Shown here in pieces: positions 22,588-30,370 of a stretch of DNA of 64,000 nucleotides. The DNA lies in NCBI GenBank assembly GCA_964471325.1, contig CAYYFL010000005.1, positions 1 to 64,000 of the forward strand, in the 5' to 3' direction. The position numbers and the translations under genes were made by a program. The DNA comes from Velamenicoccus sp964471325. GTDB taxonomy: Bacteria; Omnitrophota; Gorgyraeia; Velamenicoccales; Velamenicoccaceae. The notes beneath the pieces are model-generated. The model saw only the letters and a list, made by a program, of their open reading frames with translations. It searched no databases and was not told where the DNA came from. Position 1 is the first letter of the stretch, and the number at the start of each line of letters is the position of its first letter.

Positions 22588-23370
22588 GTGGAAATCCTGT
22601 CTTTCGTCAGGAGGAACCTCTTCTGGATACTTTTGGGATTGCTGGTTGTTTCTTTTTTCGGCCGCAACAACTATAAGGGTGTCGTTGATATTGCCGCCGA
22701 GGCCCTCCAGGATCCCATCCAAACACCCCTCCCGGCATCCTCGCCTATCACCTTCAGGGCCAATGGTTATGCCTATGAGCTTGAGCCGCTGTATCATTAC
22801 GAGATCAACGCCATGCTCGTGCACAAGCTCAATTACCGGACGTTCAGCATTTATAATTTCGATAAGGTATTTCCTTTCGACCTCTGTCTGATCTGGGGAG
22901 ACAACCTTTCGAAAAAGTCATATCGGGCCAATACTTTGTCTTTTTCTCAGGACTGCCGGTTCTGCTGGGCGCAGTGGAGGGAGTCTCTGTCGTTCAATCT
23001 GAGCCAGCTTTCCAACAATCATCTCTTGATGAACAATAGGAAATTTGAGAGGATCATCGGTTTTCTGGTTTATGGGGACCAGATCAAGATCACGGGAAAG
23101 CTGGTGAACGTTAAGGCCCGCAAGCTTGGTGCCGGCGGCGATTGGGATTCCCCGGCCGAAGTCAGCTGGCATACGAGTACCAGCCGCACAGACAGCGGCG
23201 CCGGGGCCTGCGAGGTTATTTTCGTCGAAGACATAAGGATCCTCAGGGCCGCCAATGTGTTCTGGCGGTCGATTTTCCTTGTCAGCCTTGCCGGTGTCCT
23301 CGGGTTGATTGTCTTGAATCTTGTCCGGTTTTTTTCAAGGGCCGGCCGCGCGCCGAAATTCGAAGAGTAA
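22588..23370 (+). CDS. Membrane-anchored protein of unknown function
   Basis: 260 residues, GTG start. A membrane helix at each end (NLFWILLGLLVVSFF and SIFLVSLAGVLGLIVLNLV) flanks an extracytoplasmic beta-rich domain containing LIWGDNLSKKSY, CRFCWAQW and DQIKITGKLVNV. TATAAT lies only 6 bases before the GTG, so the transcript may be nearly leaderless, though no good -35 box pairs with it. It stands between repeats. I recognise no named family. Confidence 0.6.
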   Translation: MEILSFVRRNLFWILLGLLVVSFFGRNNYKGVVDIAAEALQDPIQTPLPASSPITFRANGYAYELEPLYHYEINAMLVHKLNYRTFSIYNFDKVFPFDLCLIWGDNLSKKSYRANTLSFSQDCRFCWAQWRESLSFNLSQLSNNHLLMNNRKFERIIGFLVYGDQIKITGKLVNVKARKLGAGGDWDSPAEVSWHTSTSRTDSGAGACEVIFVEDIRILRAANVFWRSIFLVSLAGVLGLIVLNLVRFFSRAGRAPKFEE

Positions 23371-23499
23371 TCTTGCGGGGCACAAGGAGATCACCCCGCC
23401 AGAGGCGGGGTGAAACAAAAGAGGCCCCCTTGCCTAATTGGCTTGTTCATTTTGTTCGCATGCGCCAGAGGTACTCACAAAATGAACGGCGCAGGCTCG

Positions 23500-23715
23500 C
23501 CTGCCCACCGGGCAGGCCGAGGCCAAGGCAAGGCCAGACCAGTCTTCACTCGGCCCGGAAGCCGGGCCAGGTTCAGGCGGGTTCCGCAGAAAGCGGAACA
23601 CCGCCACAGCAAGTGGCGCACTTGCCGTCCGAATGAGGCAAGGTGTGGCCCGTCCATCTGGGGCCAGGGCATCCAGATATTTTTAAGATATGCTTCGGAG
23701 TCATCCCGCCGGAGG
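23500..23715. repeat. Structured dispersed repeat, copy 1
   Basis: Shares with 61840-61985 the strings TCGGCCCGGAA.CCGGGCC, GGGTTCCGCAGAAAGCGGAA and GCATCCAGATATTT..AAGAT. It contains at least three hairpins (CGGCCCGG/CCGGGCC, GTTCCGC/GCGGAAC, GGCCCGTC/GGGGCC). It fills most of the 23371-23733 gap, which has no gene of its own. Confidence 0.75.
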
Positions 23716-23733
23716 CGGGATGAGGAGGTGGGT

Positions 23734-23985
23734 ATGTGGCGCTTGCTTTATTGTTTTCCAGCATTGTATCTTTTTTCAGCGTTGAGTCTTATCGTCGGCC
23801 TTTTCATCTACCTTAAGCCGGACAAGGCCATCCAGTTCCAGATCGCTTTCTATCGACGGATCAACTGGAATATGCAGCCTGTTTCCATGAAGAAGGAAGT
23901 GCGTAACACGAAGGCGATGGGGTTGTTTCTTGTGGTTGCCGCGATGGCCGCAATCATCGCTATACTGCTGAAAAGCCGCCTATAA
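23734..23985 (+). CDS. Small two-helix membrane protein
   Basis: 83 residues. A hydrophobic N-terminus (LYLFSALSLIVGLFIYL) and C-terminal helix (GLFLVVAAMAAIIAILL) flank a short amphipathic middle with FYRRINWNMQPV. The start at 23734 has GAGGAGG upstream; the ORF extends far upstream only through repeat DNA. The last six bases overlap the convergent lipA stop. Unknown function. Confidence 0.6.
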   Translation: MWRLLYCFPALYLFSALSLIVGLFIYLKPDKAIQFQIAFYRRINWNMQPVSMKKEVRNTKAMGLFLVVAAMAAIIAILLKSRL

Positions 23986-24864
23986 CGGTTCAGCCGTGGA
24001 TGTAGTGTTGTTTTGAGGTTCCAGATAAGATCCCGCATGGTAGGAGCTGCGCACGTAAGGCGCGCTTTCGACATGGAGGAAGCCCAGAGAGAGGGCGATC
24101 CGGCGGTACTCTTCAAATGTTCCGGGGGAGAGATATTCCTTGACCTCGGTATTTTTTTTGTCCGGTCTCAGATATTGCCCCAGCGCCAAAAAGTCGCAAT
24201 CCACATTTTTTAAGTCACGGAATACCTCCGTGACTTCACTTTGCGTTTCTCCCAACCCCAGCATGAGGGCTGTTTTTGTCTTGAGGCGCGCATTTTTCTT
24301 TTTAGCCGAGGCGAGGACGTCGAGGGAACGCATGTAATCCGCTTCCGGTCTCAGGTGATAAAGGCGGCGGACAGTCTCCAGATTATGGCCGAAGATGTCG
24401 GGTGCGCTTGCGGCAACGGCGGCGACGGCATCCCTGTTTCCCTGGAAGTCCGGCACAAGGACTTCAATGGTGGGCTGTGATGAGATTTGCCGCAGGAGCT
24501 TTATGGTCTGCGCAAAGTGACCGGCGCCGCCGTCGGCAAGATCGTCGCGCGTGACGCTGGTGACAACGACGTGGCGCAATCCCATCTCTCGGGCGCATGC
24601 GGCCACGCGGCTTGGTTCCGTCGGATCAAGAGATTCGGGGGAAGCGCCTTTGGCGACATGACAGAAGGCGCAGGAGCGGGTGCATACTTTTCCGAGGATG
24701 AGGAATGTCGCATGCCGGTTCTTGTAGCATTCGGAGATGTTGGGGCAGCGCGCTTCGCGGCAGACGGTATTGAGGCCGAGGCGGGCCAGCAGTTCGGCCG
24801 TTTTTTTGCCTCCGGAGAATTCTATCTTTTTTTTAAGCCATGACGGCCTGCGTTCGATAGGCAT
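23980..24864 (-). CDS. lipA: Lipoyl synthase
   Basis: 294 residues. LipA inserts two sulfurs into octanoyl groups on carrier domains such as GcvH. The auxiliary cluster motif CREARCPNISEC and the radical SAM motif CTRSCAFC are both present, with the terminal serine-containing PYVRSSYHAG. It is the last gene of the gcv operon and overlaps lipM by 32 bases, which ties it to lipoylation of GcvH. Confidence 0.96.
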   Translation of the reverse strand: MPIERRPSWLKKKIEFSGGKKTAELLARLGLNTVCREARCPNISECYKNRHATFLILGKVCTRSCAFCHVAKGASPESLDPTEPSRVAACAREMGLRHVVVTSVTRDDLADGGAGHFAQTIKLLRQISSQPTIEVLVPDFQGNRDAVAAVAASAPDIFGHNLETVRRLYHLRPEADYMRSLDVLASAKKKNARLKTKTALMLGLGETQSEVTEVFRDLKNVDCDFLALGQYLRPDKKNTEVKEYLSPGTFEEYRRIALSLGFLHVESAPYVRSSYHAGSYLEPQNNTTSTAEPL

Positions 24865-25675
24865 GGATGGTTCCAGTCATTGGGTCGATTCTTTTGAGAT
24901 TCCAGCCGGCCCCGCCGTACTTGTTGTCTTTCAGAAGAGCGGCTATCTTTTCTTCCTTCCGGTCCAGCCTTGAATCCAGGAAATCGGCGCAGAACTGGGA
25001 TTTAAAAGCCGATACGACGGCTTCCGATGCTTCATATCCGTCGATACGCCGTTTCAGGAGGGTGCTTAAGTCTGCGACATCCGGCAAGGGGTGCTGCAGG
25101 CAGGCTTCCGGCCGGCGGCGATCGAAGCTAAGAGGGATTGAGCCGTGTTGGAGGATGATATTTTTGGAGCGTTTTTGCGCGCTGCCCCCAAGTTTCCTGC
25201 CGTCGATGAGGATGTCGTATTCTTCGTTACGGCTTGAACATAAGTCTGCGATTTTGTGATGCATGCCGTGAACGCCGCTGTCCCCGGCAAAGCAGGCTTC
25301 CAGGCCGAGGGTCCGGTAGGCTTCTATCAGAAAGGACGTAATTCTTCCGTACGATGCCTTGACACCGCGCGTCTCCAATCCCAGGTCTTCGGTCGAGGCT
25401 ACAAGGCAGTAAGTCAGTTCGTCGTTATGGAAAAGGGCGCCGCCCCCCGTGGGCCGGCGTACAATGGCCGTGCCGCAGGTCTCAAGGGCCTTGAAGTTGA
25501 AAAGTGTTGCAGGGTCCTGGGAGACGCCGAAGGAGAATGCGGCGGGTCTCCAGCCGTAGAGGCGCAGGATCGGCAGGCCGCCGTTTTGCCTGTAGGAGAA
25601 AAAGAGCGCTTCGTCGACGGCCATGTTCGTGGCTGCGTCGGCATATCCGGATGTGATCAGACGGAAGGTCTTCAT
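24833..25675 (-). CDS. lipM: Octanoyltransferase/lipoate ligase (LipM/LplA family)
   Basis: 280 residues of the biotin/lipoate protein ligase fold: LPILRLYGWRPAAFSFG, RRPTGGGALFHNDELTY, DILIDGRKLGGSAQKRS and LQHGSIPL. A cysteine in HHKIADLCSSRNEEY is placed where LipM enzymes have their catalytic Cys, which favours octanoyl-ACP transfer over lipoate salvage; this needs an alignment. Next to lipA, the two complete endogenous lipoylation of GcvH. Confidence 0.85.
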   Translation of the reverse strand: MKTFRLITSGYADAATNMAVDEALFFSYRQNGGLPILRLYGWRPAAFSFGVSQDPATLFNFKALETCGTAIVRRPTGGGALFHNDELTYCLVASTEDLGLETRGVKASYGRITSFLIEAYRTLGLEACFAGDSGVHGMHHKIADLCSSRNEEYDILIDGRKLGGSAQKRSKNIILQHGSIPLSFDRRRPEACLQHPLPDVADLSTLLKRRIDGYEASEAVVSAFKSQFCADFLDSRLDRKEEKIAALLKDNKYGGAGWNLKRIDPMTGTIHAYRTQAVMA

Positions 25676-25774
25676 GGATTTAGAGCTTTGCGGATGATCG
25701 AGCGCATGGGTCTGCCGGGGATCGAGTTAAGAGATGTTTTTTGTTGGTCCGTCAACCTGAACCGGTTGCCTCTT

Positions 25775-27217
25775 TTAGATAGAAGCGCAATTCATCTCGC
25801 GTGCGGCCTTGGTTTCATCGAGCCTCGCCACGGGCGTGGTGAGGGGCGCGTTTTTAAGGGCTGCCGGGTTTTCTTTGGCCAGGCCGGCGGCGCGGACCAT
25901 GCAGTCGATGAAACGATCCAGGGTTTCTTTGGATTCCGTCTCCGTCGGCTCGATCATAAGGGCTTCTTTGACGATGAGGGGAAAGTAGATCGTCGGCGGA
26001 TGGAAGCCGCAGTCGATGAGATATTTGGCGATATCAAGCGCATGGACGCCGTGTGCGGTCTGGGGGGCGGCAGACAAGACGCATTCGTGCATGCAGCGCG
26101 AGGCCGCCGTGTCATACTGGTCTTTAAGCCTGGCCAGGACATAGTTGGCGTTGAGGACCGCATGCCGGGCCGTGCGGATGAGCCCTTCGCGGCCCAGATA
26201 GAGGATGTAAGCATAGGCCTTCAGGATCACCAGGAAGTTGCCGTAAAAATGGGCCAGATAGCCGATGGAGTCCGGATGGTTGTAATCCAGGGCGAACGTT
26301 CCGTCGTGATTCTTTTTTACCCGAGAGACAGGGAGGAATTCCGCCAGTCTGCTTTTGACGCCTACCGGCCCGGCCCCCGGCCCGCCGCCGCCATGCGGCG
26401 TCGCAAATGTCTTATGGAGATTGAGGTGGATGACGTCAAAGCCAAGGTCGCCCGGCCGGCAATGCCCCAGGATCGCATTAAGGTTGGCGCCGTCGTAATA
26501 CATGAGGGCGTCGACCTTATGGGCGATGCGCGCGATTTCATCGATCTGGTTTTCAAAAAGTCCCAGTGTGTTAGGGCAGGTCATCATGATCGCAGCCACA
26601 TCGTCGTTGAGCTTTTCTTTGAGGGCCGCCAGGTCCATCGTGCCGTCCGCGTTGGAAGGGACGTTGATGATTTCATAGCCGGCGATCGCCGCGCTGGCCG
26701 GATTGGTGCCGTGCGCGGAATCCGGGACGATGACATATCTGCGTCTTCTCTTTTTGGCACGGTGGTAGGCGGCGATGAGCATGACGCCCGTTAGCTCCCC
26801 GTGGGCGCCGGCCGCCGGCTGCATGGTGAAATGGTCCATGCCGGTGATTTCGCAGAGCAAGCGTTCTGTCTCGTAAAGGACTTCGAGCGCACCCTGGACG
26901 CGGTCGGCGCCTCCTTTAAGCTGCGGCAGGATGGGGTGGAGCCTGCAGAATCCTTCCAGGCGGCTTAAGTCTTCGGTGAACTTTGGGTTGTATTTCATGG
27001 TGCAGGAGCCGAGGGGATAAAAATTGGTATCGACCGAGAAATTCAATCGCGAAAGGTTTGTGAAGTGGCGCACGACGTCGAGTTCCGAGACCTCCGGCAG
27101 CTCGCAGGCGGAGCGTCGCAGGAATCTTGCGTCCGGCGCCTGAGCTTGCGGCACGTCAGGCACGGAGAAACGCGTGCAACGTCTTCCGGGCCGGCTTTTG
27201 TCGAAGATCATTTCCAT
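25775..27217 (-). CDS. gcvPB: Glycine dehydrogenase (decarboxylating) subunit 2
   Basis: 480 residues. It carries the PLP-binding lysine in DVIHLNLHKTFATPHGG and the pocket SVDTNFYPLGSCTMKYNPK. It forms the P-protein with GcvPA, decarboxylating glycine and passing aminomethyl to lipoyl-GcvH. The ATG overlaps the gcvPA stop by ten bases. About 100 bases without a gene separate it from lipM. Confidence 0.96.
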   Translation of the reverse strand: MEMIFDKSRPGRRCTRFSVPDVPQAQAPDARFLRRSACELPEVSELDVVRHFTNLSRLNFSVDTNFYPLGSCTMKYNPKFTEDLSRLEGFCRLHPILPQLKGGADRVQGALEVLYETERLLCEITGMDHFTMQPAAGAHGELTGVMLIAAYHRAKKRRRRYVIVPDSAHGTNPASAAIAGYEIINVPSNADGTMDLAALKEKLNDDVAAIMMTCPNTLGLFENQIDEIARIAHKVDALMYYDGANLNAILGHCRPGDLGFDVIHLNLHKTFATPHGGGGPGAGPVGVKSRLAEFLPVSRVKKNHDGTFALDYNHPDSIGYLAHFYGNFLVILKAYAYILYLGREGLIRTARHAVLNANYVLARLKDQYDTAASRCMHECVLSAAPQTAHGVHALDIAKYLIDCGFHPPTIYFPLIVKEALMIEPTETESKETLDRFIDCMVRAAGLAKENPAALKNAPLTTPVARLDETKAAREMNCASI

Positions 27218-28548
27218 AGGACCGACTCCAGCGTTTCGGCGTAATGCACGAGATCTTTCTTCCTGTATTTCTCTGTGACGGCAACGGTCATATAGCTTTC
27301 CATGCCTTTGTAATAGCGGCCCAGGGGGAAACCCGCGGCAATGCCTTTTTTCAGCATGCCGGCGATAACGGCATGCGGGTCTTTGGGCAGGACCACCGTA
27401 AATTCATTGAATGTCGGCGAGCTGCGTTTGACCTCGACGCCCTTGATTTTCGAAAGCAGGTTCTTGAGGTGTTCGGCATTGCGGTAATTCAGGGTTGCCA
27501 GCTCCGCCAGCCCCTCTTTGCCGATGCAGGAAAGATAGATGCAGGCGCGCAGGGCGCAGAGCGCTTCGTTGGAACAGATGTTGGATGTCGCCTTTTCCCG
27601 GCGGATATGCTGTTCTCTGGCTTGGAGCGTCAGGACAAAGCCTGCTTTCCCGTTCGTATCGACGGTCCGGCCGACGATGCGGCCCGGCATCTTGCGCGCC
27701 AGCTCTTTTTTGGCCGCCATGAAGCCTAGATAAGGCCCGCCGAACGCCAAAGGGAGTCCCAGACTTTGGCCTTCGCCGGTCGCGATGTCAAAGCCGCATT
27801 CCGCCGGCGTCTTGAGCATCCCCAGACTGATAGGATAGACGGAGGCGATGGCCAGGGCGCCGCAGGCATGGGCATCGGCAACGATGTCTCCATGGTCGTC
27901 GATGGCGCCGAAGAAGTTCGGGTTTTGCAGGATGACGCAGGCGACCTTGTCGCTCAAGTGTTCTTTGATCTTGGAACGGTCTGTCTGGCCGTGGACGACG
28001 GGGATCTCGACGAATTCGATCTGCAGATTTTTGGTGTAGCTGGTGAGCATGGTGCGGTAGATGGGCGAGACCGCGTTGTCGACGAGGACGCGGTTGCGCC
28101 CCGTCGCCCGCCGCGCCATCATCATGGCCTCATACAGGGCTGTGCCTCCGTCATAGAGAGAGGCGTTGGCGATCTCCATGCCGGTGAGGCGGCAGATCGC
28201 GCTTTGGTATTCGTAGATCGCCTGCAGGGTCCCTTGAGAACATTCGGGCTGATAGGGGGTGTAGGCCGTATAGAATTCGCTCCGGGAGCTGAGATGGTCG
28301 ACGACGGCGGGGATCTCGTGGTCGTAGAAGCCGGCGCCGATAAAGCAGAGGAGGTCTTTGGCGTTTTTGTCCGCGAGGCTCTTTATTCGGGATGCGACCT
28401 CAAACTCGGAAAGTCCCTCGGGCAGATTGAATGAACGCGGCCGCTGCTCTTTCTTGATGACGTCGAAGAGGGCTTCGATGTCGGGTGCGCCGATGGCGTC
28501 GAGCATCTGGCGGGTGTCGCGTTCCGTATTGGCAATATAATCGGGCAT
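27208..28548 (-). CDS. gcvPA: Glycine dehydrogenase (decarboxylating) subunit 1
   Basis: 446 residues, full length. Typical segments: FIGAGFYDHEIPAVVDHL, FYTAYTPYQPECSQGTLQ and NASLYDGGTALYEAM. It pairs with GcvPB as the split P-protein common in Firmicutes, Thermotogae and many deep lineages. Five bases separate it from gcvH. Confidence 0.97.
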   Translation of the reverse strand: MPDYIANTERDTRQMLDAIGAPDIEALFDVIKKEQRPRSFNLPEGLSEFEVASRIKSLADKNAKDLLCFIGAGFYDHEIPAVVDHLSSRSEFYTAYTPYQPECSQGTLQAIYEYQSAICRLTGMEIANASLYDGGTALYEAMMMARRATGRNRVLVDNAVSPIYRTMLTSYTKNLQIEFVEIPVVHGQTDRSKIKEHLSDKVACVILQNPNFFGAIDDHGDIVADAHACGALAIASVYPISLGMLKTPAECGFDIATGEGQSLGLPLAFGGPYLGFMAAKKELARKMPGRIVGRTVDTNGKAGFVLTLQAREQHIRREKATSNICSNEALCALRACIYLSCIGKEGLAELATLNYRNAEHLKNLLSKIKGVEVKRSSPTFNEFTVVLPKDPHAVIAGMLKKGIAAGFPLGRYYKGMESYMTVAVTEKYRKKDLVHYAETLESVLWK

Positions 28549-28553
28549 GGGCT

Positions 28554-28937
28554 CTATAGTCCTTCGACGTAGGTCTTGTAGGCGGCAGGATCCATCAGGT
28601 TTTTGGTCTCCCCTGGGTCCGCAAGTTTTATCTTGGCGACCCAGCCTTTGGTGTAACAGTCCTGGTTGACGAGGCCGGGATCGGCGTTGAGCGCGTCGTT
28701 CGCTTCGGCAATCGTCCCTGAGACGGGCGCGTAGATGTCCGAGGCCGCCTTGACGGATTCAATGGTCGCCATCAACTGGAATTGTTTGACGCCCTGGCCT
28801 TTTTTGGGCAACTCGACGAACGTAACGTCGCCCAAGGCATGCTGGGCATAATCCGTGATGCCGGCAGTGGCCGTCGCTCCCTCGATCTTGATCCACTCGT
28901 GTTCCTTTGTAAAATAAAGTCCATCCGGGATGTTCAT
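28554..28937 (-). CDS. gcvH: Glycine cleavage system H protein
   Basis: 127 residues from MNIPDGLYFTKEHEW. The lipoylated lysine is in ATIESVKAASDIYAPVSG. The start at 28937 was chosen because AAGGAG lies about nine bases upstream; the longer frame to 28961 would include that site. The 100 bases between gcvH and gcvT contain a CCTGCC/GGCAGG palindrome. Confidence 0.97.
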   Translation of the reverse strand: MNIPDGLYFTKEHEWIKIEGATATAGITDYAQHALGDVTFVELPKKGQGVKQFQLMATIESVKAASDIYAPVSGTIAEANDALNADPGLVNQDCYTKGWVAKIKLADPGETKNLMDPAAYKTYVEGL

Positions 28938-29038
28938 GACAAACTCCTTTTTTATCGTCACCGAAAGCTTGGCTGCGGCGTCTGCCTTACGGTCGGACCT
29001 GCCTACCGGCAGGCAGGCTTACGCGTCCGGCCAGCGCC

Positions 29039-30136
29039 CTATTGTTTAAGAGATGTGTGCTTCACGAACGGTTTGTCCGTGATCACGGCCTCGATCTTTA
29101 TTTTGTCGTCTCCGACGCAAATATCCAGTCCGCGCGCCGCAGGGATATTGTCAAGGAATCCCATGCCGATACCGCAGTTCAAATGCGGAGAGAAGGTGCC
29201 GCTGGTCACAAGGCCCTTCTTTTGGCCGCCGATGAAGATATGATGCTCATGGCGGGGAGAACGGCGGGAGAGCGTGCGCAGATAGATGCGCTGGTGCCTC
29301 ACGCCCGTTTTCATTTTTGATTCCAGCGTGCCCTTGCCGATGAAATCCTTTTTGAAGTCGACGAATTTTTCGAGGCCCGCCTCCAGAGGGGTTGTTTCCT
29401 CGTTGATGTCCTGGCCATAGAGACTGTAGCCCATCTCCAGACGCAGGACGTCGCGGGCGCCGAGGCCCGCAGGCTTGACGCGCGGGTCGTCCAGAAGCTT
29501 TTTCCAGAGTGCCGGGATCTCTTGCGAGGGGAGATAAAGCTCGTAGCCCAGCTCTCCGGTGTATCCAGTGCGGCTGACAAGCCCCGGCCGGCCCAATATC
29601 TCGGTTTCTATAAAGGTATAATAGGCGAGGTCTGCGGCTTTGGGCGCTATCGCCTTGATGATATCGCGCGAGAGGGGACCTTGCAGGTCTATTTTGCCGG
29701 TGTCGGCAGAGACGTCATGGAATTCCGCGCCGGGCTTCAGGTGCGTCTGGAAATGTTTTTTGTCTTTTTCAATGGTAGCGGCATTGACGACGATCATCCA
29801 GTCCGCCGGCCCCTTGCGATAGACGATCAGGTCGTCCAAGACCCCGCCTTTTTCGTTGAGGATGGAGCCGTAGCGGCAGCTTGCTGTCGGCATATCGCCC
29901 AGCCGCGCCGTGACGAGGCGTTCCAAACCGCAGGCCTGCGGGTCTCCTTTGAGGAGGAATTCGCCCATGTGGCAGATGTCGAAGCAGCTCACCGCGGACC
30001 GCGTATGCAGAGTTTCGGCGATAATGCCGTCGTACTGGATAGGCATGTTCCAGCCGGCAAAGGGGGCCATGCGTGCGCCCCGCCTGATGTGGTCGGCCGT
30101 AAGAGGAGTGGAGAGGATTGCGTCTTGCGCGTTCAT
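29039..30136 (-). CDS. gcvT: Aminomethyltransferase (T protein)
   Basis: 365 residues. GcvT releases ammonia and makes methylene-THF from aminomethyl-GcvH. Segments: FAGWNMPIQYDGIIAETLHT, CFDICHMGEFLLKG, DLQGPLSRDIIKAI, SRTGYTGELGYELY. First gene of the gcvT-H-PA-PB-lipM-lipA operon, behind a predicted riboswitch. The dihydrolipoyl dehydrogenase is not in this window. Confidence 0.96.
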   Translation of the reverse strand: MNAQDAILSTPLTADHIRRGARMAPFAGWNMPIQYDGIIAETLHTRSAVSCFDICHMGEFLLKGDPQACGLERLVTARLGDMPTASCRYGSILNEKGGVLDDLIVYRKGPADWMIVVNAATIEKDKKHFQTHLKPGAEFHDVSADTGKIDLQGPLSRDIIKAIAPKAADLAYYTFIETEILGRPGLVSRTGYTGELGYELYLPSQEIPALWKKLLDDPRVKPAGLGARDVLRLEMGYSLYGQDINEETTPLEAGLEKFVDFKKDFIGKGTLESKMKTGVRHQRIYLRTLSRRSPRHEHHIFIGGQKKGLVTSGTFSPHLNCGIGMGFLDNIPAARGLDICVGDDKIKIEAVITDKPFVKHTSLKQ

Positions 30137-30148
30137 GTGGCCCTAAAG

Positions 30149-30248
30149 GAAAAAGCCTGGTTTCGAAAACCCAGGCTCACGATTTTCTTCTAAACATGCT
30201 TCCTCATGGTTGATTCCATGTCGCCAGAAGCTCTGTCGCCGAATTGTA
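30149..30248 (-). promoter_or_regulatory. Predicted ZTP (pfl) riboswitch with overlapping terminator
   Basis: On the minus strand the leader contains, in order, CTGGCGA, the hairpin CATGG-AATCAA-CCATG, AGGAAGCATG, and downstream GAGCCTGGGT. This matches the order CUGGCG, hairpin, GGGAGC-AU, GCCUGGGC of the pfl/ZTP aptamer, with GGAAGC in place of GGGAGC. The 3' aptamer strand also forms a terminator (AGCCTGG, loop, CCAGGCT plus T-run, 30177-30149). Ligand binding would then release termination and raise gcv expression when 10-formyl-THF is short. Not confirmed by a covariance model. Confidence 0.65.
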
Positions 30249-30253
30249 GATGT

Positions 30254-30281
30254 ATTATATCAGAGACAGAGGAATTGGCAA
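30254..30281 (-). promoter_or_regulatory. Promoter of the gcv operon
   Basis: Reading leftward, TTGCCA (30281-30276), 16-base spacer, TATAAT (30259-30254). Transcription would start just before the predicted riboswitch. Confidence 0.75.
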
Positions 30282-30293
30282 ATAAAAAATCTT

Positions 30294-30322
30294 TTCACAG
30301 GTCCCGCATTGTTTGCTATGAT
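30294..30322 (+). promoter_or_regulatory. Promoter of thyX
   Basis: TTCACA (30294-30299), 17-base spacer, TATGAT (30317-30322). It is divergent from the gcv promoter; the two -35 boxes are 12 bases apart. Confidence 0.6.
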
Positions 30323-30370
30323 ACTACAGCGATACGACAATTCCCTTTTAGACATAAGGAGCAGAAGTTT

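Noticed and set aside
25256..26794. A 512-codon open frame on the plus strand
   Set aside because: It lies entirely antisense to lipM and gcvPB, which carry unmistakable family motifs. The frame is a by-product of GC-rich codon use.
30149..30248. Glycine or THF riboswitch before gcvT
   Set aside because: The glycine aptamer's tandem GGAGAG / CCGAAGG pattern is absent and the THF aptamer cores do not fit; the ZTP order of conserved segments fits better.
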